64,000 bases of DNA from Tuctoria greenei (GCA_036927565.1 JAYESD010000010.1:39363298-39427297), one strand, 5' to 3'. Positions 44,492-56,999 are shown, counted from the first letter of the stretch. A program made the numbers and translations. The notes: a model not told the origin generated them from the sequence alone.

Positions 44492-46781
44492 TGATGAGAT
44501 CATGCACATTATTATTGCACCTACAAACATGACATAATGTTTATTTGTTTGGGATCCTGGCTCAAGTGAATATGCACACTTATTTGATGGACAGGATCAA
44601 GATGGCGCACTATGTCGTCCACCACCTTGACCTCCTCCATTCATGCATACAAGAAGATTTGATGGCGTTGCACATTTGGACCAACACATGAGAGGAGATG
44701 AACTTGAGTCGAGGACGACTCCAATTCAAGAAGGGGAGGATTATGAGGACATCACTTCTATGAATACAAACAACACTCCATTGAACATACAAGATGCATT
44801 CAATAGAGTTCATACACAACAATTAATTTCAGAGGTGGGCTCGTTCTTATATGTTTCCTTATATGTTTTTGAGTATAGATTGCTACCTAATGATTTAATT
44901 GTGATTAGGATCCATGGAGAGGTTCAAGGAGTAGTTGGAGGAAGTATTAGGGACGTGGAGGACTAGAGAATTCATTCAAAGAAGATGGAAACCGAGCCAA
45001 ACTCAAAATCGTGTCCAACTTGGAGTCCAAAAGCATTATGCACTAAAACGGACGCACGGGACGCATACGAACTTCGTTTTGTACGTTCTACATATGCACG
45101 GAAAGGGGAGAGGATAACCTTTCCAATGGCGCTGGTAGCATGTCAAAATTCCTTCGGAGTGGACGGCAATCGTCGAAACAAAATCAAGTTCAGAATCTGT
45201 CAGGGTGTTGCGCCACCGTATTGGGCCATTGGGCCTTGTATCAAGTCTAAGTCCATTATTTTTGTATCTTAGGGTTAGGTCACGACCCCAACATCCTCTT
45301 GGGCGTCCCCCCACCTATATATACTCTATAGTAGCCGTCATGAACAATTGGGTTTTGCTTAGATTAATAATATCGCCGTTCTACGGTTTGTGAAACCCCA
45401 ACTTCACGATTTTAGATCGCGTCTTCTACGTTCTTGCTTGTGTTCTCGGTTGCACTTGCAGGTATTAGCCTTCTTGGCGAGGTCAATCGTGTGAAGCACG
45501 GTTGATAACCAACGGAGCGGTGGTGTAGTGATTGCAAAGTTGTTCGTGTTCTACTCGAGAGCCTCGGATCATCAACATCGAGATCTCCACATCAATCTAC
45601 TTATCCATTACCTTTCGGAAGATCCATTACCTTTAGGTTTAGGCCCGATCTTCCGAAAGGTAATGGATAAGTCGATTGATGTGGAGATCTCGATGTTGAT
45701 GATCCGAGACTCTTGAGTAGAACACGAACAACCCCTGCAATCACTACACCACCGCTCCGTTGGTTATCAATCGTGGTTCACACGATTTGACCTCACCAAG
45801 AAGGCTAATACCTGCAAGTGCAACCGAGAAGACAAGCAAGAACGTAGAAGACGCGATCTGAAATCGCGAAGTTGAGATTTCACAAACCGTAAAACGGCGA
45901 TATTATTAATCTAAGCAAAACTCAATTGTTCATGATGGCTACTATTGAGTATATATAGGTGGAGGGACGTCTAAGGGGGTGTTGGGGTCGTGACCTAACC
46001 CTAAGATACTAAAATAATGGACTTAGACTTGATACAAGGCCCAATGGCCCAATACGGTGGCGTAGCACCCTCACAGATTCTGAACTTGATTTTGTTTCGA
46101 CGATTGCCGTCCACTCCGAAGGAATTTTGACATGCGACCAGCACCATTGGAAAGGTTATTCTCTCCCCTTTCCGTGCATATGTAGAACGTAAAAAACGGA
46201 GTTCGTATGCGTCTCGTGCGTCCGTTTTAGTGCATAATGCTTTTGGACTCCAAGTTGGACACGATTTTGAGTTTGGCTCGGTTTCCATCTTCTTTGAATG
46301 AATTCTCTAGTCCTCCACGTCCCTAATACTTCCTCCAACTACTCCTTGAACCTCTCCATGGATCCTAATCACAATTAAATCATTAGGTAGCAATCTATAC
46401 TCAAAAACATATTAGGAAACATATAAGAATGAGCTCACCTCTGAAATTAATTGTTGTGTATGAACTCTATTGAATGCATCTTGTATGTTCAATGGAGTGT
46501 TGTTTGTATTCATAGAAGTGATGTCCTCATAATCCTCCCCTTCTTGAATTGGAGTCGTCCTCGACTCAAGTTCATCTCCTCTCATGTGTTGGTCCAAATG
46601 TGCAACGCCATCAAATCTTCTTGTATGCATGAATGGAGGAGGTCAAGGTGGTGGACGACATAGTGCGCCATCTTGATCCTGTCCATCAAATAAGTGTGCA
46701 TATTCACTTGAGCCAGGATCCCAAACAAATAAACATTGTGTCATGTTTGTAGGTGCAATAATAATGTGCATGATCTCATCA
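44492..46781. repeat. 2.29-kb palindromic insertion (inverted repeat) with 5-bp target duplication
   Basis: Two arms of about 1.13 kb (44492-45624 and 45648-46781) are inverted copies, roughly 97% identical by eye, around a spacer of about 23 bp near 45636. Ends are TGATGAGATCATGCAC and GTGCATGATCTCATCA. The flanks are CATCC on both sides (44487-44491 and 46782-46786), and removing the insertion with one CATCC restores the TNP2 frame as EHPPTMEAKKFF. Each arm carries a variant G1-type gypsy tail (DELESRTTPIQEGEDYEDIT) and LTR-like sequence with a TATATATA motif. The U5-like ends of the arms meet in the centre. Confidence 0.9.
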
Positions 46782-48840
46782 CATCCTCCTACAATGGAGG
46801 CAAAGAAGTTCTTCAAACTTCTTGAGACATCAAAACAGCCGTTGCATGAACATACCAAAGTGACGATCCTCAATTTCATGACTAGATTTATGGCAATTAA
46901 GTCTAAGTATTTCTTCTCCAATAACTGCTACAACGACCTTATCAAATTGATCAGCGATGTCCTTCCGCAACCCCATAAACTGCCTAAAGATATGTATCAG
47001 TCTAAGAAATTGATTTCTGGTCTGGTATGAATTATCAGAAGATTGATGTGTCCAGACAACTGCATGCTTTTCTGGAAAGAGCATGCCAATGAGAACAAGT
47101 GCTTAAAATGTGATAAAGCGAGATTTGTCGAAGTTGTTAATGACGACGGTACAAAAGTAATGACTAAAGTCGCATAGAAGCTGCTTCACTACTTGTCTAT
47201 CACACCTAGGTTGAAGCGCTTGTTTCTCAAAAACAAAACAGTCAGACACATGAGTGGCACAAAGAAGGTGTACGTGAGAATGACGGGATGATTGTGCACC
47301 CGTTTGACGGTGAGGCATGGAAAGCGCTTGACCGCTTCAATCCAGATTTCGCCAATGACGAGAGAAATATTCGCATCGGGTTGGCAATAGATGGCTCCTC
47401 ACCGTCCAGTACAAATTCAACACCATACTCTTGTTGGCTCGTGTTCTCTATTTCGTACAACTTATCACCATCTTTTTGTATGAAGTACGAGTTCATTTTA
47501 CTTTGCCTTATTGTACATGGATCGGATCATCCTGGTTCACGACTGAACATGATGTTGAAGCCGTTGATTGAAGAGTTGAAAATGTTATGGACATGAATCG
47601 AAGCGTACGACTGTTACAAAAAATAGAAATTCAACCTTCGAGCTGCATACTTGTGGTCTGTCCATGATTTTCCAGCTTACGGTATGGTTTTTGGCTGGAG
47701 CACTCATGGTCGTTTGACATGTCTGATATGTGCTTGGGACAGAAATGTTTTCGTTTAAATCATGGTGGCAAGATTTGCTACTTTGATTGCCACAGACGTT
47801 TGTTACCACCCAATCACGTATTTAGGCAACAGAGAAATCCCTTTAGGAAGGAAACCGTTGTGAAAAAGGACCACCGCAACGTCTCAACGGGTCGGAGATG
47901 TTGAACAGTTGAACAACTTAGTGTCAGATGAAGGTTGTCCTGGATATTTTGTTGGTTACGGAGAGGACCACGATTGGACTCATATAAGTGCACTATGGGA
48001 GGTACCATATGTGAAGTCCTTAATCCTAATGCATAACATTGATGTCATGCATCAGGAACGTAACATGGGCGAATGCATCAAAAGCACATGCTTGGATATG
48101 ACGGGCAGAACAAAAGACAATATAAATGCTTGTAAGTATTTGGCAGAGTTTTGTAGCCGTCCAACTCTTGAGCTCTCCGAAGCTGGTGGCAAACTGCGAC
48201 TTCTTTCTGTTTTCGACGAAAAGAAAAGAAAGAAGTCTTCGAGTGGTTGAAAAGGTTGAAATTCTCAGATGATTATGTTGCTAGCCTGAGACGAGCCATA
48301 AATGTTAAGACTTGAAATCTCACAGGGTTGAAGAGTCATGATTATCACATAATCATGGAAAGACTTATGCCAGTTATGTTTTGGGGCTACCTTGACGATG
48401 AAGTGTGGAAGGTGTTAGCCGAGCTTAACTAGTTTTATAGACAACTTTGTGCTAAAGAAATCACAAGGGAGATGATGTTGAAGTTGGAAAGGGAGATACC
48501 AGTGCTTTTATGTAAGATGGAAAAAGTTTTCCCTCCAGAGTTCTTCAATCCAATGCAACATCTACTAATCCATCTTCCATATGAAGCTAAAGGGGGTGGC
48601 CCTGTGCAATATAGGTGGATGTACCACGTTGAAAGAGAACCCAGGTGTCTTAAACCAATGGTTCGCTATCGGGCAAGGGTTGAAGGATGCATCACCGAAG
48701 CATACACCATTCAGGAGATAGGATACTTTTCAAGTGTTTATTTTGCAGAATAACACAATGTTAATGCTTCTACGTTGTGATACAATATCGATGAAGCACC
48801 CCCTTGTAGCAACCTCTCAATTTTTCGAACCAGAGGCACC
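46782..48840 (+). pseudogene. CACTA TNP2 transposase, main part (broken)
   Basis: The frame continues with PPTMEAKKFFKLLETSKQPL, SKYFFSNNCYNDLIKLI, PHKLPKDMYQSKKLISGL, CMLFWKEHANENKCLKC, then (shifted) HPFDGEAWKALDRFNPDFAN, CWLVFSISYNLSPSFCMKYE and PGSRLNMMLKPLIEELKMLW. After that come CFRLNHGGKICYFDCHRRLL (about 47740-47800) and the DUF4218-type C-terminal block FNPMQHLLIHLPYEAKGGGP to about 48750. At least five stops or shifts are visible. The intact protein would cut the element ends. Confidence 0.85.
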
Positions 48841-49029
48841 ACTGGTTGTAGTGGCATGAGCTACGATGCTGAAACAGATGAAAAGACGGCTGCTTTGCTA
48901 TACATGTACGCTAATATAGAGGGGATGGAGGAATATTTCCAGTAAATGTTTGTTCAACATCTATGATAATTAGCGTGTTGTGTTATACATCTATGCTAGT
49001 CATTTTGTTTTTCCTTATTTAGTGAGTTC

Positions 49030-49840
49030 GATCAACAAAATTGGAAATCTAAGAAGCAACCTACGAGCAGACAAATATAATCAATGCGATATTATGGAGT
49101 AAATGGAGGGCCTAACTTCCTATCGTGTTTTCATGCACAAGTAACGTGTTCATGTCTTGTTTCTCTTAGTAATTACGCGTATAGATAGTCTTCTAACTTC
49201 ATATGTTGAATAGCGCAAAAAACAAGCCGGCGTCTGTGAAGATTTGCGACAACTGTCCTACGGATCCATTAAAATTAAAAGTTACGGTCGATATGACGCC
49301 GATGGGTTCTGATTTCGTTCAACTCAATTTGAAGCTCAACATCCTTTTAGTGCAACATGTAACACTAGAGTTGTGACGATGACACTTGACGCCGAAGGAC
49401 ATGAAACTAATTATTATAGGATCATTAAAAAATCCTTCAATTCAGTCTTGCGGGAAATAAGGTCCTTAAAGTAGTCTTCTTTGATCGCGATTGGTTTGAT
49501 CATAACAATAGAACTCGACAAAACCAGTTTGGCATGGTAGAAGTCAAACACAAGGACCGGCTACAAGGCTGCTACACTTTCGTCCTTGCACACCAAGTCG
49601 AGCAAGCGTATTATCTACATTATGCATGCGAAAAGCTTAAAGCTTGGTGGGTTGTACACAAGGTGAATCCTCGTATTATATACATCAGACAATGTTGGAT
49701 ACCTTGATGATGAGATTGATGTTGTTTACCAAGAACAAGAGTTATCAGAATCTTTTGTCGTCAAGCCTGGTTTAGGACTCGATGACCTAGTTGGAGATGC
49801 AGAAGATGTAGAGACTCCTAAGATGCGAAAACAAAACTGA
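49030..49840 (+). pseudogene. CACTA TNP2 tail, DUF4216-like
   Basis: The plus strand near 49470-49840 reads VVFFDRDWFDHNNRTRQNQF, YYLHYACEKLKAWWVVHKVN and ELSESFVVKPGLGLDDLVGD. This is the pattern of the domain found at the end of plant En/Spm transposase proteins. One or more frameshifts precede it. The stretch 48840-49400 between it and the TNP2 body contains only degraded remnants. Confidence 0.7.
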
Positions 49841-50059
49841 AAATGACCAACTACCACGACAAAAGATTGATGGTCCGGTTTACGGAGTAGAGTACATGAT
49901 TGTGATGTTGATGCATTTTTAAATTGAGTACAAGTAACATTTCCTTCGTCTCTTCTTTACTCTTCTATACTTTCCATTAAATTAATTAGCAAATTTTCCT
50001 TTAAACATGATGTTGTCGAGCAGTAGCAGACGATAGGGGGTAGAGGCGCATAGCTTTCT

Positions 50060-52340
50060 GTCACCGAGTGCCACGAGAGGAGACGAGGTCTTTCAGGGCA
50101 GTCAGCTCAGTGGGGGTAGACGGGCTCAGTTGGTGAGCCATCTACCGGAGTCATCAAGCGGACCCGTACAACGGTCATGACAGGTAAAGAACATTTAATT
50201 ACATAAATTATATAAGTAATTCTTTATTCTATAATATGAATCTTTAAAATTGTCAGGACGACTATACGTCTGGGGACTCAAAGGCTAGGGTGTCTACTTC
50301 TTTGGTGCCTACTTTAGAGCTTCCTTCTTTGGAGATAGTGCAGTTGGGTGACCCCACTTTTGGGTCACTTGATGTGGAGCCAGCTCCATAGCGGTGGACT
50401 AGGAGGAGCAACGTAGTGGCTCCTCCCGCGGCTCCTGCAAACCCAGATGATCGATCGTTATTCGTTTGATTGGCGATAGGTAATTAAATCTTTAACAACT
50501 CAATTTAGATAATTTTAGGCTTATATATATACTAATTGAGAACCATGTATCAGGTCTTGGGATGATTGTTCGTTCACGGGTCAGGGACACTACTAGCAGG
50601 TGAACGGTGTTTTGGGCCGTCTAGTCCATTTGCATTACCCCGATATAGAGAACGGACACGATGCCACGTCTTGGGATGATTACGCACGGCCCAAGACCTT
50701 GCTCACGGTAACCACCAGGAGGTTGTGTGGCACGACTTCATGGTAAGTATGAACAATATTTGTGTAATACAAATCTATTATAAGTTAATTACATTTACTT
50801 GTATATTTGTTCTTCCAGGCACGATACCATTTGGAGAACGAGGCCGGGCAGAAGGATCACGCTCGTCTCGTCTTCCATAACTGCGTTAGGAAGATTGTGA
50901 CGCGGTCACTATCGACGGCTCACATTCAAGCTACGAAGGCGTACTTCAAGTTGTATCCGGAAGAGGGTAAGCCAGGGAAGTACAGGGAAGTGGTCGACAA
51001 GCACTTGATGCAGGCGCAGTACACATAGGTAAAGTGTTTATTTTACTTTGCTTCATTATCTGATTGTGATCAATGTTTTCATTCAATAATAAATGTGTGC
51101 AGGTTGGTGTAGCGTGGCTTGACAGCTGTGCAGACGCATACCGTGCTCTGTGTGCTCGTTGGGCGAGCCAGGGCTTCCAGGATATGTCTAAAACCCGTTG
51201 TGAGAGTAGAGGGACAGACGGGAAACACCGTTTGGATGGAAGGGCTACATACGTCTCGCTAAACAAATGGTAAGTTTGACTTGAATTCTATTTAAGTAAT
51301 TTTATAATCTTTCTTTGTGCTAACATGTACCGATAGGAGCACGAGAGCGGTCAGGAGCCGACACCTATCAAGGTATGGAAGAGGGGTCACTTGGGAAGTG
51401 ACCCGTCGCAGCCTGACCAACTGTCTTCTTAAACGATGACTGAGACGTTGGTGAGTTATTTTCTTAACTAAATTGAATTCTATTTAATAGTTTTGATGAC
51501 ATATTTTTCTGTATTTCCAAGCAAAGTATGGGCAAGAGGCATGGAGGCTTTGGGGCGAAGAGTACGATTGGCAGAGCGCGCCAATTGTCCCCGAAACCGC
51601 GTATGCAAGCGGTGGCGAGAAACCTCACAGACGGTGAGTTTTGTTATTTTTTATTTACTATCATGAACTTTGAGATACAAAAATTTAATAATCTTAGTTC
51701 GTTGTGAAGGTTAGCATCCTTCGATGGAGTGGTCGACTCAAAGCAGGTGCGGCTTCCTCGAGAGCCTCTTCATCGCAGCAGGGCGGGTCCAGCAGCAGCC
51801 GTACGGGCCGAGATTTGGAGCTCCAGATTGTTCAGGAGGAGCTCCAGAGGACGCAAGAAGCGCTCAGGGCTATGGACGAGATGCAGGCAGCGACGCTCAA
51901 GGCTAGGGATGAGTATCAAAACTTGTAAATGCCACAGTGGCAAGCTGCCATGCAGGTAAGTTCTAAATGTTGTACTTAACATTTTTAATATATAAATGAC
52001 ATGTATAATGATTTGCTTTGTATTTGCAGGCTATGACCATAGGACAGCAGGCTGTCTTTCTACAGTGGGTGCCGCCATCGATGGAGCTGCTATGGGTGCC
52101 GACGACAGTAGCACATGTACAAAATTATTCGAAATAGCTGAAATTAGTTAAACTTGTTGAAATTTAGTAAAATGTGCATTTTTATACTTATAACTTGTCT
52201 AACCACACTTGCACATCACAGGGATCGAGGACGGAGGCTCAAACTCCATCGCCTCAGATTCTGACGCTTGGACAACTGCAGGAGGACTACTTTCTGAACT
52301 TCGGTGGCAGCAGACGGGGGTAGCGTGTGATAACCAGGTC
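50060..52340 (+). pseudogene. CACTA TNPA-like gene (Plant transposase Ptta/En/Spm)
   Basis: Exon-like blocks separated by GT-AG-like introns. 50817-51028 carries ARYHLENEAGQKDHARLVFH and IQATKAYFKLYPEEGKPGKY. 51105-51270 carries VGVAWLDSCADAYRALCARW. 51340-51430 carries EPTPIKVWKRGHLG. A coiled-coil block QIVQEELQRTQEALRAMDEM lies at 51820-51910. The tail SRTEAQTPSPQILTLGQLQE is at 52220-52320. These match the second, DNA-binding protein of CACTA elements. Whether all exons splice in one frame was not established. Confidence 0.7.
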
Positions 52341-52869
52341 AATATTCTTCTATCTCTAATTTCACCAGCGGACGAGTGTTGTTTTTTTTTCTTTCTAAAC
52401 AGAACAAACAAAAACTTGTACCAACTTAAGATTGCGCTTTACATTCAAAATCACATGAAACATGAATCTAAGTTTACAGATCCTTTTAAAAGGTGTCTCT
52501 CAACTAAAGACAAAAACTTGCTCCCATTGAGGGTAGTAGTAGTTTAGTACACAAGTGACATTCTTTACCAGCATGCTAGTTCCTTGCGAGCATGAATCAA
52601 TATCATTGACAGAATATTGAGTCATTTTTCTGCTTCTGACACTCTTAATATTTTGCAGGTCTTCCCAAGAATCGCGTTCGTATCCTGGTTCTTTGTCTTT
52701 GGGGTTTGGGCTTCATGAACTCACAAAGTGTATAGTGTCGCGTGTGTATAGTGTTTTGCAATGCTTGTTGTGATATATATGCATGTGTGATGCTTGTTTT
52801 TATATGCTTATGTGAACTGGCTATCAAGCCAGGGCTGGCCTCGAAGCCAGAGGTTTTCTATTTTTTTTA

Positions 52870-53336
52870 AATGCAAACCTTATAGATGACGATTTTATTA
52901 TGGCCGTTGTCTATAAAAGTCCTTATAGACAACGGTTCTTGACTGGCCATCGTCTATAAGAGTTCTTATAGACGACGATTTCTCATCTACCGTCGTCTAT
53001 AAGGACTCTTATAGACGACGGTTTTTCGCAGCCCGTCATCTATAGGAACTCTTATAGATGACGGTTCGGGCGACTGTCGTCAATAAGGTTCCCCCGCTGC
53101 CACGTAGATTAAGTTAACTTATTGACAACAGCTAAATTTGACCGTCGTCAATTAATTTATAGATGATTGTTATCATCGTCTATAAGCTTATAGACGATAA
53201 ATAATCGTAGACGGTCGGAAACCATCGTCTGTAAGCTTATACCATCGTCTATAATTTATAGACGATGGTATGGTCCTTATCGACGACGGTTTCTGGTCAT
53301 CATCTATTTTTGCGATTCTTGTAGTGTTGTAAGCAA
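52870..53336. repeat. CACTA right subterminal repeats
   Basis: Repeated units of the form CTTATAGACGACGGTT alternate in both orientations every 30-50 bp up to the terminal inverted repeat. It is the counterpart of the array at 42303-42620. Confidence 0.9.
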
Positions 53337-53432
53337 ATCAATATGAGGCAAACATTATTCCCACAAGTTGATGTTATTTTCTAGAACAACCCTAAGCAGG
53401 ATAGATAAACTACGGTTCACAACTTTGGTTTG
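53337..53432 (-). pseudogene. Gypsy D integrase fragment, upstream side of CACTA
   Basis: The minus strand reads VVNRSLSILLRVVLENNINL then WE*CLPHIDLLT. This is the integrase segment that directly precedes RSLHSTTKL at 42302. It shows that the two gypsy D pieces were one gene before the CACTA insertion. Its other side is cut at 53432 by the Sirevirus LTR. Confidence 0.9.
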
Positions 53433-54414
53433 TGAAAGTGCATCTAGGCATCCCTTGTGGGTTTTGGTTGATTAATGACAAATAAATGAGATCCTAACAA
53501 AATTATTGAGATGAGCGCAAGTTTTAAAGGATTAGAAGAAAATCACAAAAAGAAAGGAGAATGAGGATCCAAAAGGAAAAGAGCTCAAGACTTGAAAAGA
53601 ATAGATTTATTTTTTAAGGAGTGTGTTGGAGAAACACACCCCAAGAGCTCAAGTGAAAAAGATTGCACTCACTACACAAGTATCCGAAAGACCCGACAAG
53701 TCCGATATCCACCGGACTAGTCCGAAAACTCTCTAACTAAAATCAGACAAGTCCTCCAAGTGCGCACTTGTCCTTAGTTCTACATTTTTTCACCACACCG
53801 GACAAGTCCGATATCCATCAGACTAGTCCAAAAACTTTCTGACTAAAATCGGACAAGTCCTCCAAGTGCGGACTTGTCCTCAGTTCTACACTTTTTTATC
53901 ACACTAGACAAGTCTGATATCCATCGTACTAGTCTGAAAAGTCTCTGACTAAAATCATACTAGTCTGCACCTTAACGGACTAGTCCGGTATCCATCAACA
54001 CTTAGGGTTAGTGAAGACCCGGTCCTCTGTGGACTCCTCAACGGGGACGTAGATTCCTCCGTGGAATCGAACCTCGGGATAAAATATTGTCTCGCATTTT
54101 CTTGTTCTACGTTTTGATCACATTTTAGGGTTTACAAATTCTTGTTTATTTTTTATCGAAACATTGTATTAAACTTGATAGTTGCAATATCATATTTCAT
54201 CATCATAATATACTTAAGTTGTCAATTGCTTTTCACTGCATAGACTACTAGAAGTAGAATTAACGATCTACTTTGTTTCTCAATTCCTTGTATACCCGAC
54301 TAGTCCGCACCATACCGGACTAGTCCGGCCTTCCTGCATTTGATCTTTGTGTTAAGTGTTTCAAGGATCGATAAAAGTTCAAAAAGCCTATTCACCCCCT
54401 CTAGGCTGCATTCA
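53433..54414 (+). repeat. Sirevirus 5' LTR
   Basis: 982 bp, TGAAAGTGCATCTAGGC to GGCTGCATTCA. It shares start, end and palindrome motifs with the minus-strand LTR at 7275-8707 but is shorter. Palindromes include CCGGACTAGTCCG at about 53712, 53980 and 54318. Confidence 0.9.
53695..53975 (+). repeat. 106-bp tandem repeat with GAC(A/T)AGTC motifs
   Basis: Units start GACAAGTCCG at 53695 and 53801 and GACAAGTCTG at 53907, a spacing of 106 bp each time; the third unit is partial. Each unit holds four or five palindromic GACTAGTC or GACAAGTC cores. Confidence 0.85.
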
Positions 54415-54416
54415 AT

Positions 54417-54429
54417 TGGTATCAGAGTC
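54417..54429 (+). other. Primer-binding site (initiator tRNA-Met)
   Basis: TGGTATCAGAGTC, two bases after the LTR end; it differs from the tRNA-iMet complement only at its 3' edge. Confidence 0.9.
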
Positions 54430-54465
54430 TAACTCTTCAAAAGAGACTCACCGCTCAAAGAGACG

Positions 54466-56160
54466 ATGTAGGACATCAAGGATGAACACAAGAGCTTCAA
54501 CAACGAAAAGGGTGATGATGAAAGGAACCAAAAACTAGAGAAACTTCTCAATGCCATTCAAGACTGTGAGGACGATGATGAGGAGATGCTTGAACTCAAG
54601 GCTCTTCTACGGAATAAGGCACTCACTCCAAAAGGTAAGAAAAAGATTGAAAATGAGAAGAAAAAGGGGAGTAGTCACACAAACTACTCCCGATCCTCTT
54701 TTAACTATGAGCATCTAAATTCTAATAATAGTCATTACTTGTCAATTCCTTTAGGCAAAGCACCTTACTTTGATGGAAATGACTATTCAATGTGGAGACC
54801 AGACATGAAAGCAGCAATGTCGATGAAGAACATGATCTTGTTCATGAAAAAGTTCAAGAAAATGATGAGAAGAAGAAAGGGTGATAGCTCAAATGAAGGA
54901 AGACATAGGGACAAACAAAGACCCAAGATGAGTCGTGCATGCTATAATCGTGGAGAGTATGATCATTTAATAGTAGATTGTCTACATGAAGATAATAAGA
55001 GGAAGCGTAAAGACAACAACCTCAACAAAAGAAAGTATTCAAGAAAAAGAAGCAATATGGCCAAGCACATCTAGGGAAGAAGTGAGACTCCAATGATGAG
55101 TCCTCATCTGAAAAAGAAGAGGAGATGGCCACTATAGCCATCAAGAAGCCTACCAAGAAGTCCACTCTTTTCCCAACAATGGGCGCATGGAAGGACACCA
55201 ACCACACATGTCTAATGGCCAAGGAGGGAAAAAGAAAGGTTATAACTAAATCTTCTTCCTCTCTTTCTTTTAATAGTGATATTTACAATTCTAGTGATGA
55301 TGGTGGTGATGAAGACATGCTTAGTGGTTTAGATAAAAAGACTGCTGCTAAAATGAAATTTCTAATGGATAAGATTGTTGATAAGGAGGAGCTAGTCAAT
55401 CGCCTAGAAGAAATTATCATTCTCTAAAAGGAGGAATATCTTGAGATTGAAAAGCTCCTTGAGCTTGAAAAGGAGCGAAGTAAATCACTAGAACTTGAGT
55501 TAGCTTCAAGCAAGGAAGCTTGTTTCAAGTTAAAAGACTCAAACGTGACTATCAAGGATGAACTTGCTAACTTAACCAAAGTTAACAAGATCCTTGAAAC
55601 ACAAGAGTCACTCAAGCATAGTGGTTCTTCATCCTCTTCAAGCTCACCTTCTCAACATATCAAATTTGAAACTGTTATTAATTGTACATGTGCTAAAAAT
55701 AACACCAACTTGAAAGTTAAGTCCAACCTGACAAAAGACAAGCATCCCTCCCAAAGTGGCATATTTGACATGGAGAAGGTCAAGTATGCACAAGGTGCAT
55801 ACTTGATCTCAGGACCTCCTAATGTTAAATATGGCATTGGGTATTCTCATGGTGAAAGGCAAAACACTAGAAGCCACAAGAATGACAAGGATCACATTGC
55901 TTTTGTCAAGGGAAACTCTTCCCAAGTTGGAAAACATGATAACATCGATAAATTGAACATTGTGAACTCATATGGACAATAAATCTTGTTTAGAACCTTT
56001 GATGCTTCATATGTGCTTATGAAAAATGGTTATGGAAAAACTTATGCTAAATATGTTGGTTCGCGCCATGAGAATACCAAGTCTCGTGTGTGGATGCCCA
56101 AATCACTTGTGACTAACCTCAAAGGACCCAAGCAAGCTTGGGTACCTAAGACCAAAGCAT
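54466..56160 (+). pseudogene. Sirevirus gag (broken)
   Basis: The ATG at 54466 is followed at once by TAG (54469-54471) where relatives have Gln. The frame then reads DIKDEHKSFNNEKGDDERNQ and APYFDGNDYSMWRPDMKAAM. The central UBN2-type gag domain is deleted after this point. The zinc knuckle CYNRGEYDHLIVDC near 54940 has lost one Cys. After a frameshift the coiled-coil extension reads KEEYLEIEKLLELEKERSKS and KDSNVTIKDELANLTKVNKI (about 55430-55580), followed by a serine run and the gag-PR linker KGPKQAWVPKTKA (to 56161). Confidence 0.8.
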
Positions 56161-56950
56161 GATTTTTTTTTGCAGGCTTACTCATCCGGTGGAGCAAAAT
56201 TGATGATAGATAGTGGATGCACAAACACATGACCGGAGAAAGAAAAATGTTCGTGGAGTATGAACAAAATGAAGACTCAAGCGAGGGCATCTATTTTGGT
56301 GATAATAGTCAAGGAAGGGTGCTAGGTACCGGTAAAATTGCAATTTCATCACATCATACACTTTCTCATGTTTTACATGTTGTTTCCTTAGATTATAACC
56401 TCTTGTCCATATCTCAACTATGTGAAAAAGGTTATAATTGTTTATTCACTAATGAGGGTGTGACCGTCTCTAGAAGGAGTGATAACTCAATTGCATTCAA
56501 GGGTGTGTTAAAGGGAAAACTTTATCTAGTTGACTTCAATAAAGATAAAGCCGAACTTGAAACATGCTTGATTGCAAAAACTAACATTGGGTTGGTTGTG
56601 GCATAGACGGTTGACACATGTTGGTATGAGGAATCTACAAAAACTTCTAAAAGGCGATCACATCCGAGGTTTGAAGGATGTTGTTTTTGAGAAAGACAGA
56701 CCCAGTAGCGCGTGCCAAGCCGGGAAGCAAGTAGGAGCACCCCATCCCGCGAAGAATGTCATGACTACAACAAGACCGCTTGAGCTCCTCCACATGGACT
56801 TGTTATGTCCAATTGCTTACATAAGCATCGACGGTAATAAATATGGATTAGTCATTGTGGATGATTTTTCATGCTTCACGTGGGTTTTATTTTTGCATGA
56901 TAAGACAAAAACTCAAGGAACACTCAAGAAGTTTCTCAGGTGAGCTCAAA
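56160..56950 (+). pseudogene. Sirevirus PR and IN N-terminus, copy 1
   Basis: The protease start DSGCT is followed by a one-base loss, then MTGERKMFVEYEQNEDSSEG, SHHTLSHVLHV and YNLLSISQLCEKGYNC. A one-base gain at TNIGL/GWLW shifts into WHRRLTHVGMRNLQKLL, CQAGKQVGAPHPAKN and LELLHMDLLCPIAYIS. A stop at 56941 ends the copy where the second copy begins. Confidence 0.85.
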
Positions 56951-56999
56951 ATGAATTCTCATTGACTAACCTAAAAGGACCCAAGCAAGCTTAGGACCA

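Larger units (their letters stand above)
42303..53336 (+). mobile_element. CACTA (En/Spm) DNA transposon
   Basis: Ends are CACTACAGAAATCGCG and CGATTCTTGTAGTG. They are inverted repeats matching at about 19 of 23 bases, flanked by ATG (42300-42302) and TTG (53337-53339), an imperfect 3-bp target duplication. Subterminal regions are packed with GACGACGGT-type repeats. The interior encodes TNP2 and TNPA remnants in the order usual for CACTA elements. The element is 11034 bp, of which 2295 bp are a later insertion with its target duplication. It cuts the integrase of gypsy D. Confidence 0.9.
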
